Source: Diphasiastrum complanatum
Lineage: Eukaryota > Streptophyta > Lycopodiopsida > Lycopodiales > Lycopodiaceae
Direction of reading: 5' to 3'
Assembly: GCA_029204225.1 (NCBI GenBank)
Contig: CM055095.1
Coordinates: forward strand, 15,034,049-15,098,048
DNA: 64,000 nucleotides
This document shows positions 43,601-50,386 of the stretch, one piece after another. The notes beneath the pieces were generated by a model. That model worked only from the letters and a program-made list of their open reading frames with translations, was not told the origin of the DNA and made no database searches. The first letter of the stretch is position 1; every line of letters starts with the position of its first letter. Position numbers and translations under genes: made by a program.

Positions 43601-44508
43601 GACCTCCAGAGAAGTGATAGAAACTCAGCACTGGTCTTTGTACATATGTATGAGAGCTAATATGGACATATGTTTGTGCATCTGACCTTACTACGCTTGG
43701 GCACAGATGAAGTGAGTATGAATTCTAAAGTGCGCTATGCATGATGAAGTTGATGGACTGAAATTTTCCCTCCTCCTATGTTATGTCAGATATTATCCAA
43801 GACATAATATTGATATTTCGTCATGGCATGTCAATTCTACAGTCGAGCTTAGAGGGAAACATATTGGCAGAATGATCTTGATGCTTTCTATGGCATCTGA
43901 AGTTAGATTTTCAAAACTCTAACACCAAAAATGTCCTTAACATTGCTTAAATTCATGCTTGAATCTTTCTTGTTAACAGATTCTTACGCATTCTAGAATC
44001 TTTCATCAGTGCCGGTTATGAGCCCCTTTTATAGCAGCCTTTAAAAACAGTGATACCTTTACATGCTTTGAACGGATCTAGTCTTATTTCATGTGCTGTT
44101 CCAGTAGATAGAGTATACAAGAACTTCCAATGCTGGTTTTCAGTGTATATAAGCAGGTACCTTGTGGCTACTTGTTTAAGAAGAGCTTGAACTTTCAAGT
44201 TTTGTGACTTTTTGTCTTGTGTGTGAGTAGCTGTTGGTAGAAAACTGAGGAGCATCAATAAAATGGTGGTTTTGCAGGCAAGCAATCTTGCAGGATTGAA
44301 AGGTAAACAGGCTGCACAAACTGGTTGGAAAGAACATGCTACAACCCTTGTAAAATCTGCTCTACAAAAAACCAATCATTTACTTTTCAAAGGATCAGAA
44401 ATATTTGTTAAGTGGGTTGCAGATATCAAAGACGTAATAGCAAAAAAGTTAGGGGTTGATTCTGAGGTTAAATCGCGACCTAGGAAGTCAAAGCAAGTAG
44501 AACTTTAG
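9010..44508 (+). CDS. Saposin-like secretory protein, plant TLR4-regulator/MSAP family (At1g42480-like), 7 exons
   Basis: Exons are 9010-9216, 9389-9499, 35013-35081, 41408-41542, 42163-42240, 42374-42511 and 44278-44508. All introns are GT-AG and all junctions are phase 0, giving 322 residues. Residues 1-25 form a signal peptide ([20 protein letters not shown]). Eight cysteines (44, 47, 83, 116, 120, 127, 158, 165) make a saposin-like domain, including CGIC and [13 protein letters not shown] conserved [14 protein letters not shown] block follows, then an acidic run at about 224-240 and a basic, lysine-rich tail. The family is known as ER/secretory proteins related to animal TLR4 regulator (PRAT4/canopy-like); the plant role is poorly defined. 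The C-terminus KQVEL resembles but does not match an HDEL/KDEL signal. Intron 2 is 25.5 kb and full of nested retroelements, yet every exon is intact. Homology is from memory, but the match in order and motifs is strong. Confidence 0.88.
9389..9499 (+). CDS. MSAP-like gene, exon 2
   Basis: Codons 70-106 begin [17 protein letters not shown] and end EEGDALK. The acceptor is ACTAG at 9384-9388; the nearby ACAG at 9392-9395 would break the frame. The donor is AAG then GTCAAC. A 172-bp intron separates it from exon 1. Confidence 0.88.
9500..10930 (+). other. Intron 2, left unique part
   Basis: This is non-coding intron sequence before the first retroelement boundary. It includes the dispersed repeat copy at about 10050-10350. 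No exon or RNA gene was seen in the remainder. Confidence 0.7.
10050..10350 (+). repeat. Dispersed repeat R, copy 1 (intron 2)
   Basis: It aligns patchily with 43557-43810 in intron 6 of the same gene. Shared blocks include TTAGTGCTAGCC, GAAACTCA, TTGTACA, AGCTAATRTGGAC, GATGAAGTGAGTATG and GCACTATGCATGATG. The two copies are old and diverged. I see no open frame and no clear ends, so the class is unknown. Confidence 0.55.
10931..11078 (+). mobile_element. Family X LTR of copy X1, left part (split by A1)
   Basis: It starts TGTTATGTCAACGTCC and matches the X0 LTR. A1 interrupts it, and it resumes at 17776 after the duplicated CACAT. The LTR without A1 is about 490 bp. Confidence 0.7.
11079..11436 (-). 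repeat. A1 3' LTR
   Basis: This is a 358-bp TG...CA long terminal repeat. It contains a perfect 11-bp inverted repeat (GTCGGCCACGT at 11204-11214, complement at 11222-11232) holding a CACGTG G-box and ACGT cores. The purine tract of the minus strand (AAGGGGGAGGGAG) follows at 11437-11449. Confidence 0.92.
11448..11897 (-). mobile_element. A1 pol C-terminus with chromodomain-like end
   Basis: It shows the post-integrase region ([20 protein letters not shown], then [10 protein letters not shown]). This is followed by a chromodomain-like segment ([19 protein letters not shown]), the hallmark of chromoviruses, thought to guide integration to heterochromatin. Confidence 0.85.
11864..12910 (-). 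mobile_element. A1 integrase region
   Basis: The zinc-binding HHCC part is seen as [20 protein letters not shown] followed by CQRCQV. The catalytic core is seen as [16 protein letters not shown], then [15 protein letters not shown] and [18 protein letters not shown]. This is typical Ty3-gypsy integrase order. Confidence 0.88.
12786..15686 (-). mobile_element. A1 gag C-terminus, protease, reverse transcriptase, RNase H
   Basis: This 966-codon stretch contains in order: gag ([20 protein letters not shown]), a zinc knuckle ([14 protein letters not shown]), an aspartic protease-like site ([14 protein letters not shown]), reverse transcriptase ([12 protein letters not shown] and [11 protein letters not shown]) and RNase H ([17 protein letters not shown]). 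Domain order identifies Ty3-gypsy. Confidence 0.92.
15721..16172 (+). mobile_element. Ty1-copia gag (UBN2-type) fragment captured inside A1
   Basis: On the strand opposite A1, the text reads as copia gag of the UBN2 type: [20 protein letters not shown], then [20 protein letters not shown]. The equivalent place in sister element A2 (near 29445) lacks it. The right junction shares AAACACT with A2, suggesting microhomology or template switching. There are no LTRs or target duplications around it. It is a relic, not a complete element. Confidence 0.75.
16057..16512 (-). mobile_element. A1 gag N-terminal part
   Basis: It starts [20 protein letters not shown] and continues through a coiled-coil-like acidic stretch ([20 protein letters not shown]). 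A close copy exists in A2 at about 29500-29800. The lower end overlaps the captured copia piece, where similarity to A2 stops. Confidence 0.8.
17397..17410 (-). other. A1 primer binding site (initiator Met tRNA)
   Basis: Directly inside the 5' LTR, the minus strand reads TGGTATCAGAGCC, complementary to the 3' end of initiator methionine tRNA, the usual primer of plant LTR elements. Confidence 0.9.
17411..17770 (-). repeat. A1 5' LTR
   Basis: This 360-bp repeat is about 98% identical to 11079-11436 by eye count, with one 2-bp length difference. Confidence 0.92.
17776..18120 (+). mobile_element. Family X LTR of copy X1, right part
   Basis: It continues the LTR interrupted by A1 and ends TTACA. 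The following ATGGTATTTAGAGC is a decayed methionine primer site, so this is X1's 5' LTR in plus orientation. Confidence 0.7.
18121..21040 (+). mobile_element. X1 internal region: long leader and gag-like start
   Basis: A 1.8-kb non-coding leader follows the primer site and is alignable in patches with X2 in reverse (22140-24143). A gag-like stretch with [20 protein letters not shown] lies around 20600-20780, interrupted at its beginning by the 19904-20596 element. No protease, reverse transcriptase or integrase follows. It is broken, old, and its right end is uncertain. Confidence 0.55.
19904..20596. mobile_element. Non-autonomous MULE-like TIR element (693 bp)
   Basis: The ends are inverted copies of CATAGATGCAC. 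The flanks GGTACAAAT (19895-19903) and GCTACAAAT (20597-20605) match at 8 of 9 bases, the 9-bp duplication length typical of Mutator-like elements. Subterminal sequence is rich in the palindrome AATCGCGATT on both sides. The interior has two GGGGGCTACCGCCCCC hairpins (about 20108-20155). There is no transposase, so it would need help in trans. A hAT origin (8-bp duplication) is the alternative. Confidence 0.7.
21041..22139. other. Unclassified AT-rich stretch between X1 and X2
   Basis: No exon, conserved domain or clear terminal repeats were seen. It may be further retroelement body or an LTR: CCCCTTAGGATTTTCAGTCC, TATA-like and short-repeat motifs occur, but I could not find paired ends. Confidence 0.4.
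22140..24143 (-). mobile_element. Family X copy X2 (minus): leader and primer site
   Basis: The reverse complement aligns in patches with the X1 leader, for example CTTCCTGGTGGWGRACAAGC, GCTTTCTCCATAGC and TTCTAGGCTATGTTYTAGT. The primer site TGGTATCAGAGCA lies at 24131-24143 on the minus strand. No coding domain remains. It points toward X1, forming an imperfect inverted repeat. Confidence 0.6.
24145..24211 (-). mobile_element. X2 5' LTR, inner end (split by B)
   Basis: It matches the last part of the X LTR (TTCCTTTGTGTGTCTTGTAA). Element B interrupts it; it resumes at 33027. Confidence 0.65.
24212..24685 (+). repeat. B 5' LTR (474 bp)
   Basis: It contains three tandem copies of a 31-bp unit (TTAAGTCTTGCTTATGTG..., about 24557-24650); the 3' LTR has two, which accounts for nearly all the length difference. 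CTATAAGTAGGG near 24465 is a plausible TATA region. Confidence 0.9.
24686..24699 (+). other. B primer binding site (Met tRNA)
   Basis: TGGTATCAGAGCAC abuts the 5' LTR, complementary to initiator methionine tRNA. Confidence 0.88.
25381..26478 (+). mobile_element. B gag region with zinc knuckle
   Basis: The open stretch starts [20 protein letters not shown]. It contains the retrotransposon gag fold ([20 protein letters not shown], then [15 protein letters not shown]), a proline/serine-rich linker, and the zinc knuckle [14 protein letters not shown] near its end. This is typical chromovirus gag. Confidence 0.85.
26600..27576 (+). mobile_element. B protease-like region and decayed pol
   Basis: An aspartic protease signature ([15 protein letters not shown]) is visible at about 26660-26700, followed by a retropepsin-like tail ([20 protein letters not shown]) at about 26870-26930. 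Beyond this the sequence is decayed up to A2. Confidence 0.7.
27577..27934 (-). repeat. A2 3' LTR
   Basis: It is a TG...CA repeat followed on the inner side by the same purine tract as A1 (minus strand, 27935-27949). Confidence 0.9.
27946..29195 (-). mobile_element. A2 integrase and chromodomain remnants
   Basis: Integrase motifs ([49 protein letters not shown]) and the chromodomain end ([19 protein letters not shown]) are nearly identical to A1. A zinc-binding [18 protein letters not shown] segment lies upstream. Confidence 0.85.
29196..29800 (-). mobile_element. A2 gag remnants
   Basis: Matches A1 gag ([40 protein letters not shown]). It includes gag sequence that A1 replaces with the captured copia piece. 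Confidence 0.8.
30683..30696 (-). other. A2 primer binding site (Met tRNA)
   Basis: The minus strand reads TGGTATCAGAGCC next to the 5' LTR, as in A1. Confidence 0.88.
30697..31054 (-). repeat. A2 5' LTR
   Basis: This 358-bp repeat pairs with 27577-27934. Confidence 0.9.
31060..31990 (+). mobile_element. B body right of A2, decayed
   Basis: No recognisable domain in any frame. A local imperfect duplication (TGGCATTCCTGGTTATTAC, about 31232 and 31318) is present. Open frames here look membrane-like only because the real frame has been lost. Confidence 0.6.
31990..32535 (+). mobile_element. B pol C-terminus with chromodomain-like end
   Basis: [10 protein letters not shown], then [30 protein letters not shown] and [20 protein letters not shown] give the post-integrase and chromodomain-like end of a chromovirus, distinct from A1/A2. 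Confidence 0.82.
32580..33021 (+). repeat. B 3' LTR (442 bp)
   Basis: Nearly identical to the 5' LTR apart from one missing 31-bp repeat unit, one single-base length difference and about 3 substitutions. It is preceded by the purine-rich GGGAG. Confidence 0.9.
33027..33240 (-). mobile_element. X2 5' LTR, outer part
   Basis: In reverse complement it matches the X LTR (GATCAATAGCAATGAAAAGCGC... TGCATGGGCACATGCACA). Similarity ends near 33240 before the expected LTR start, so the outer edge is lost or replaced. Confidence 0.6.
33241..35012 (+). other. Intron 2, right unique part
   Basis: No exon is visible before 35013. A 114-bp-period direct duplication (TCGAGCAGGCTGGGAGCCCA at 33765 and 33879) is present. 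The rest is AT-rich intron sequence. Confidence 0.6.
35013..35081 (+). CDS. MSAP-like gene, exon 3 (69 bp)
   Basis: Codons 107-129 encode [20 protein letters not shown] then CKE, carrying three cysteines of the saposin-like domain. The acceptor is CGACAG and the donor GTATGA; both junctions are phase 0. It was found by expecting the family's C-x3-C-KTIE-RAC block, which is missing from exons 2 and 4. Confidence 0.88.
35082..35739 (+). other. Intron 3, left part
   Basis: AT-rich intron sequence with no supported feature. Confidence 0.6.
35740..37190 (-). pseudogene. hAT-family transposase remnant (DUF659-like)
   Basis: The minus strand reads [40 protein letters not shown] and [14 protein letters not shown] (36240-36590), typical of plant hAT transposases with a DUF659 region. 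A 106-bp GT-AG intron (36142-36247) joins WIRE to [17 protein letters not shown] in phase. The next segment ([20 protein letters not shown], 35740-36141) continues the transposase. A proline/serine/glutamine-rich part lies at 36645-37190. The C-terminal dimerisation domain and terminal inverted repeats were not found, and the N-terminal part is in disagreeing frames, so it is a truncated, inactive copy. Confidence 0.75.
37191..38300. other. Intron 3 middle, no gene seen
   Basis: Short repeats of TTCGAA-type motifs occur around 37800-37910. I see nothing else that can be supported. Confidence 0.5.
38301..39300 (-). mobile_element. LTR-element 5' end fragment (LTR, primer site, leader)
   Basis: The minus strand has TGGTATCAGAG (38678-38688), two bases inside an LTR-like edge at 38691 (TGTCAGACC). 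The presumed LTR extends right and holds a (CT)n run (38698-38731) and a 75-bp direct duplication (39044 and 39119). The leader side carries three copies of a CTGCANGRCAGCGATGG motif (38460-38560). No second LTR or coding domain was seen; the outer end is not determined. An old fragment. Confidence 0.5.
39460..39930 (+). pseudogene. LINE reverse-transcriptase fragment (RTE-like)
   Basis: [20 protein letters not shown], then FESYIDELE, matches the conserved G-V-(K/R)-Q-G-C-P-L-S-P-T-L-F...IDELE block of non-LTR reverse transcriptases, with [10 protein letters not shown] (the YADD active site) about 30 codons later. A following [14 protein letters not shown] segment fits the RTE/L1 type. The frame is lost after YADDL and no endonuclease or 3' tail is seen, so this is a 5'-truncated dead copy. 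Confidence 0.72.
39931..41407 (+). other. Intron 3, right part, with (CT)n microsatellite
   Basis: TTCGAA/TTCGAT-rich sequence at 40020-40075 resembles the end of a small transposon but lacks a partner. The (CT)n run is at 40590-40659. The rest is plain intron DNA up to the exon 4 acceptor. Confidence 0.6.
41408..41542 (+). CDS. MSAP-like gene, exon 4
   Basis: Codons 130-174 ([17 protein letters not shown] ... [10 protein letters not shown] ... PSVPK) supply the last two domain cysteines. The acceptor is TTACAG and the donor GTATTG, phase 0. Confidence 0.9.
41604..41759. repeat. 78-bp tandem duplication in intron 4
   Basis: Two nearly identical 78-bp copies (41604-41681, 41682-41759) contain TATAGGGCTGCTATTTTT and CTGCTCTGGAAAGTATAG. 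They differ at about 3 sites, so the duplication is fairly recent. Confidence 0.85.
42163..42240 (+). CDS. MSAP-like gene, exon 5
   Basis: Codons 175-200 ([20 protein letters not shown] then LMRSMS) match the family's PKDRVPGEPFVPKPSKDAEM block. The acceptor is TAATAG and the donor GTAAGC. Confidence 0.9.
42374..42511 (+). CDS. MSAP-like gene, exon 6 ([10 protein letters not shown], acidic run)
   Basis: Codons 201-246 begin [20 protein letters not shown] and continue into the D/E repeat, then IRTIAK. The acceptor is CTGCAG and the donor GTATGC. Confidence 0.9.
42512..44277 (+). other. Intron 6
   Basis: 1.77 kb, containing dispersed repeat R copy 2 and around 42740-43080 a GTTTCC/GGAAAC-rich stretch that may be a decayed MITE. 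No coding sequence. Confidence 0.6.
43557..43810 (+). repeat. Dispersed repeat R, copy 2 (intron 6)
   Basis: Diverged partner of 10050-10350 in the same orientation, with shared blocks in the same order. Class unknown. Confidence 0.55.
44278..44508 (+). CDS. MSAP-like gene, exon 7 (basic tail, stop)
   Basis: Codons 247-322 are lysine-rich and amphipathic ([20 protein letters not shown] onward) and end [11 protein letters not shown] before TAG. The acceptor is TTGCAG. Confidence 0.88.
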   Translation, partial: ASNLAGLKGKQAAQTGWKEHATTLVKSALQKTNHLLFKGSEIFVKWVADIKDVIAKKLGVDSEVKSRPRKSKQVEL

Positions 44509-47450
44509 TCTGAAATTTTAATACGTTTGGATTCTCTGAGATACAATTGTGTTTATCTTGTCATGCAAATCATGGCAGAATTTTTTGATACACACGGGTT
44601 TGAAGGTTATTTAAACTTGAGTGGCAAAACTTCATATTGTGGCATTGTTTCAGTGGACACAGATTTGAGCAAGTAGTCGCACCATTCATCAAGATTTTTC
44701 TTCCAACTACCTTAGTTTCAGCTTGATTTGCATTTTTTTGCTTTTGAAGTTCAAATCTAAGTTTCTTGTGCTGAAGTTTTATTAACATGGTAATCTGTGA
44801 TAATAGTGAATTGGTGCTACTGAATCCTAGTGTGCATGGGGTGATCCAAATAAGTTTTGTGAGACATTTTGTTACAAGATGAGGGTGACACTCAAATGAT
44901 TGGCGCGGGTTTAGTTTTTCTTCTTGAGTGCTTGTATTGATACCCATTCTGTACATTATGGTAGTGTGCATTTTAAGAAGTCCTTGACAATTCAACATGT
45001 CGGGCAATGTCCTCAGGCGCAAAAAATGGGCTTAAGTTGCCCCTACATGGCATGGGTCCCATGTCACCTCATCTGCCACATGGTGGCAACTCAAGCTAAG
45101 GCTGAAAGGGAGGAGAGACCCATTTTTCCTCCCTAGACCACTGGGAGGACTCCATTTTAGATTTGGGACTTCCCAGGCACTCTAGTGTGAAACCGGCCTA
45201 GGAAATTATTAAATGATTGTATAGTTGATTTGAACGTGGCTTTCTTATAGCATTCGGGACCGAGAGTATGTAATCAGATTATGGGTGTTGTAAAGATGAG
45301 GAAGTTAAACTAGTAGCTAACAAATCAAAGACCATCTCCCATACAATAAAGATAATCATAAAAAGCGACTTGAGCGGAAGGACTTTATGCATAACGCATC
45401 CACCTTGGAAGGTTAACCAATTAGTAAGACAGTTTGTATCAATGACATTAAACATCAAGACGGGAAGAAGAACTACATAAAAAGGAAAAATAACTTCAAA
45501 ATTAACGAGTATGCATCAAGATAATTAGGAGGGTAGTCAAAACATCAAATATGTTATGATAGTAGCAAGAAAAATGAAGCTAAGACTACTTGAAATAAGA
45601 TGGCCAAATTATCATCAAAGTAATAATGATAGGGGATCGATAGTGCATATAAGGCAGTAATAGAGCTGTTATATTTTGTGAAAAGGAGGAGAAATTTGAT
45701 ATAGCTGTTCAACATCGAGTTGATTGGTTGAAACTTGAACAAGTTCTTGTTGGAACCATTAGGATGTTACCATATATAAATCTAAAGGGCATGCGTTAGA
45801 GATGTGCAGAGGTGTTAGAGATGTGCACAATAATTCGTGATTGTGAGTGTCAAGTCTCATTGGCTAGTGCAACTTTACTTCTATGTTTGAGTTTTGATAA
45901 TGGGACATTTTTATAGCCACAGCTATGGTTTAGACAACAGCTTCATGTCCTCATTAAGCAATCTTGTAATTGGTGGGCACTAGAGCTTTATCATCATTAT
46001 TAATGAAAATCTATTCAAATTGTAGGGAGCCTTTATCGCTAGGGAAAGATGTTGCAATGAATGATTTGTCTGTGTCAGATGTTCTAGTCTTTGTTGCTAA
46101 TGATTATTATGTAGACTTTTTTATTGTTATAGTATGCAATAATGTAGCAAAGATTGAACATCAATATCCAAGATAATGTAAGAAGAAAAGCATTTCAATT
46201 AAATGGTACCAAATGTTTTAGATTTCATTATTAAAGGAATACCACTTGACATTTGTCACAACATAACAAAAAATGCTTCATTAAAATCTTCAAGGTGCTA
46301 CTTGTTTATTGTACACATATATTATAAGCTTTTTTTTGTTGCAAAGGTTGAAGTAGCATGCACATAATAAATAAATCAATGGTCCCATATAGATAGACAT
46401 GTTGCCTCAAGTAACATGTATATCTATGACAATAGAATGTCTAAGGTCAAAGGTGATACATTGACAAGGGAAGATTGGAACCCTTTGTCAACACATTGTA
46501 ACATTCACAAAATCTTGTCTTCCTCATTTTTATCCAACCTTCATATTCTTTGTAAATTCAGTAGACTTTATATGCTTTTAATATGGAAAAGAACTTGGAA
46601 ATTCAAGATGGTGGTTGACAAAACGATGTCAAATAAGCAGGAGTGTCAACATTGTGATTAATACTTTCAAAATCTTGTGAACCACTAATATGAGATGAAA
46701 GAGCAAATGTTGAAAATAACATATTTTAATCCAAATCTACCTAGCAATAAGCTCGACCCTCTATTTATTCCATGACGTCATGGGTTAGGGTATATGAAAA
46801 TTTTGAAATTTTATAAGCAACAAGTATGCGTATTGCTAACATAGAAAATGCAAGGTCACGATTATGCATCTTGTTATTCATTTTCGGGTGGGTGTTGACG
46901 GCTATTGTCAACCGGTTATTGGTTGGGTTTTACACAGGGTATTAGTTGGGTAGTGTCATTTTTGCTCGATATCACTATTTGAACGACTTTATGAATTGCA
47001 GGTTTTGGGTATCAATATTCTATTACTCGTAGCACTAGTTTGGAACCTTTTTAGTTTATACTTGGCCAACGTTGTTCGATTCCATCCCCTCCATTGGCAT
47101 AAACCAAAAGGCATTTATGCCTTGGCATATTTCCTAATTAGGATCTAAAGAATGTATATGATGTATCATAATTATGGTACTTCACCCCGCAACTTGATAA
47201 TCCGAAGAAGCTACATTATGGGATTTTATGGTTAGGAGAAATGTCCATAGATTCTTTTATCCTATTGTTAGGGTCATGTGTTGTGTTTGGCCATAAATAG
47301 TTGTTGCTGTAACTTTTTCACGTTTGAAAATCTGTAGTTGGAGAGTATGGTTCATATTTGAGTAGATTTTTTTTTAATGTATCTTGTAAATGATTTGTGA
47401 TTTCATTATTATTCATTGGAGCTTCAAGATTTTATCCATGGAATACATAG
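44509..47450. other. 3' flank of the MSAP-like gene and intergenic DNA
   Basis: Contains the 3' UTR of the upstream gene (no clear AATAAA seen) and a MITE-like foldback at 45022-45134. The remainder is AT-rich with no supported gene. Confidence 0.6.
45022..45134. mobile_element. MITE-like foldback, about 110 bp
   Basis: Outer arms AAAAATGGG / CCCATTTTT and inner arms GCTTAAGTTGCC / GGCAACTCAAGC (one mismatch) fold back on each other. Arms and size fit a small inverted-repeat element; no target duplication was confirmed. Confidence 0.45.
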
Positions 47451-48154
47451 TGTAGGAACAGAAACGCAACAGTTAGCAGTAGAAATATTCAAGTAGAAGA
47501 ATTCATATGGAATGCGCAAATGAACGACACAGTAGTGAGACAAAAATTGCACTCTGATTAATATCAACAGTGAGTACAGTAGCGAAAAAAGCCGAAGGTG
47601 CCTTAGACTGCAGGCAGCGAAGAAGGCGAATGTGCCTTAGACTAAAGGCAGCAAAAAGACGAAGGTGCCTTAGACTAAAAAGGCAGTGAAAAAGACGAAA
47701 AAGGCGAAGGTGCTTTAAAAATGATTTCTAAGGCATTCTGGCCACTTTGTCCAGAAATGGTTTCTAAGTCATTCAGGCCAGTGTGTCGCATTTTTTGCGA
47801 AGGCACAAAAAAGGTGAAGAAGGCGAAAAAAGCAAAGGTGCCTTAAGAATGGTTTCTAAGGCATTCTGGCCACTTGGCCACTATGTCGCATTTTTCGCGA
47901 AGGTGCGAAAAAGACGAAGGAGGCGAAAAAAGCAAAGGTGCCTTTAGAATGGTTTCTAAGGCATTCTGGCCACTTGGCCACTGTGTCGCATTTTTCGCGA
48001 AGGTGCAAAAAAAGGCGAAGGTGCCTAAAAATGGATAAGGCAAAAAAATCTTAAAGGAAAAATGTGAAGGTCCGAAAACATGTAGTCGGCCTTCGGTTTT
48101 CAGATGCACATTACTTGAACGATTTGTTTAAGCCTGAGCATAAGAAATCTAACA
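47451..48154 (-). repeat. Copia 3' LTR with internal minisatellite
   Basis: 704 bp. Its middle (47580-48050) contains about 33-bp and about 100-bp repeat units around GCGAAGGTGCCTT and TTTCTAAGGCATTCTGGCCA. Confidence 0.85.
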
Positions 48155-48289
48155 CTCTCCCTTAATGTGGATCCTGAAAAACTTTGATATTCAGATTTAA
48201 CATATCGTTAAATCTGAGATGTTGCTCCTTTGATAGAGCCTTTGTGAAGTAATCTGCTGCCATGTAGTTTGTTTTGCAGAAAACCAGTT

Positions 48290-48802
48290 CTACTTCCTTG
48301 TTGTTGATTTTCTGGTGTCGACATCTCCTGCCCAATCCGCATCTGTGTAGGCTTCAAGGATATTGGCAATTTGGCTGCCTCCGTAGCAGATGCTGAGAGT
48401 TTTTGTTGCTTGGATGTACTTCATGACCTTTGTTAGCGCTTTCCAATGAACTACGCCTGGATTTGACAAGTACTGGCTGAGTATACTGATCGAATACGCA
48501 AGGTCTGGTCGCATGCAGATCATTGCGTACATCAGTGAGCCGATGATGGATTGAAACGGGTAGCGCTTCATTTCCTTCTTTTCTGCCTCAGTTTGAGGAG
48601 ACTGTTCCTTTGATAGTTTTAGTCCAGGGTCAAGTGGAAAGAGACTGGGTTTGCAGTTGGACATTCCATACTTTTTCAGCACGTTGTTGAGATATCGTTG
48701 CTGACTGGTAAAGATCAGTCTGCTAGGTCGATCTCGTTGAATTTGGATTCCGAGACAATAGTGGGCTGGATAGTCATCTTGTATTCCTAGGCCAACATGC
48801 AT
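48290..48802 (-). mobile_element. Copia reverse transcriptase C-terminus / RNase H
   Basis: YCLGIQIQRDRPSRLIFTSQ, then GSLMYAMICMRPDLAYSISI and YTDADWAGDVDTRKSTT are classic Ty1-copia motifs. Confidence 0.88.
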
Positions 48803-49119
48803 TTTGTATCCTTCATCAAATTTAGATTATTACTGAATAAGAGTGTATCATCTACATTGAGAGTGATGATGATGAACTAATCTGATACAGATTTGAAATA
48901 AACATTTGAGTTTCCTGAGTTTGGAATAAAACCATTTTTTATCAGAAATGCATTGATCTTATGGAACCAGGCTCTGGGTGACTGTTTCAGCCCGTAGAGC
49001 GCCTTGTGGATTTTGCATACAAGGTGCTATTGCTTGCCATTGAGTTCGTATCCCTCTAGCTGCATTATGTATATTTCCTCTTCAATGGTTCCATTGAGGA
49101 AAGCGGTCTGGACATCCAT

Positions 49120-49679
49120 CTAGTGAACTTCGAGATCTGCTACAGCTGCAAAGGAGAGGAGTAGGCGGATCAAAGCATGTTTGACGACTGGGCTGAAGGT
49201 TTCTGAATAATTCAGATCTAGAATATGGGAAAAGCTTTTGGTGACTAGCCTGGCCTTGTAACGATTTAGCCTTCCTTCAGCATCGTACTTCGCCTTGAAT
49301 ATCCATTTGCATGGAATTGGGTTTTGGTCCTTTGGTAGCTCACTGAGTGTCCATGTTTGATTCTCCAACAGAGAATCGAATTCGATGTCGCCAGCATCAG
49401 GAGTAGACATCGTCTCAGAAACTGTGATCGGTTCCTACACAAAGTAGCAGGCCGGATCATCCATAAATCTGGATGGAGGCCGTCTGGACCTGTTTGACCT
49501 TCTGGGTCGAAATTGACTACTTGCTCGATCCGTGAGTTGGAATTACCAACAGCTTTTCCTTTGTGGGCGAGGAACCGGTCTTCCACGAAAATGACATCTC
49601 TATTGGTGAATGCCTTCTCGGTATCCAAATTGTAGAGCTTGTATGCCTTGTGATTTTGGGAATAGCCGATGAAAATCAT
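49120..49679 (-). mobile_element. Copia integrase tail and reverse transcriptase start
   Basis: MIFIGYSQNHKAYKLYNLDT is the post-integrase motif. CKWIFKAKYDAEGRLNRYKA with LNYSETFSPVVKHALIRLLL starts the reverse transcriptase. Confidence 0.85.
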
Positions 49680-50301
49680 TTCCTGCTCTTGTCATCTAGT
49701 TTTTTTCTTAGATCCTCAGGGATCTGAGCGAAAGCGATGCATCCAAACACTCGAATATGTTTGAGTGATGGTTTTGATCCTGTCCACACCTCATAACGTG
49801 TCTTGCCATTCAGGGCTTTGGTGATGGATCGATTTTGTAAGTAGGCAGCTGTAGTAACAGCTTCTGCCCAGAACTTCTTTGGAAGAGAGTCATGGGCCAT
49901 CATGCTCTTGGCACTTTTGATGAGTGTCCGGTTCTTCCGCTCAGCTACACCATTGGAATGAGGTGAGTAGCTGGTTGTGTATTGTTGAAGTATCCCATTG
50001 GCCTTGCAGAACTCCTTGAATTTTGTGGAGATGTACTCTCTCCCTCCATCTGTGCGTAGACGCACCTCAAGGTCTGGTTTTCTGCAAATGCCTTGAACTG
50101 CTTGAAGATCTTGAATGCTTCGGATTTGTTCTTCATATAGTAGGTTGCAGTCCTTCGAGAGAAGTCGTCGATGAAGGTTAGAAAATAGAGAGCTCCCCCT
50201 CTGGAAGCAGTGTGCATCGGGCTACAAATGTCGCTGTGTACCCAGGTCAAGCAAGCTCTTGGATGTATGAACTGAGTTTGAACTAAAGGGACTTCTAGCA
50301 T
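49676..50301 (-). mobile_element. Copia integrase
   Basis: HSDICSPMHTASRGGALYFL, then YSPHSNGVAERKNRTLIKSA and MAHDSLPKKFWAEAVTTAAY define the integrase core. Confidence 0.88.
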
Positions 50302-50386
50302 GCTTGTTGATAATACAGCTTTCGCATGGAGAAGTTGGCTTGCTGACTGAAGGCAGGTCTTGTACTAGACTCTAAACTGACATTTG

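Noticed and set aside
47580-48050. CRISPR-like array of repeats and spacers
   Set aside because: Repeat units are imperfect, abut each other and lie inside a plant copia LTR; no unique spacers or cas genes.
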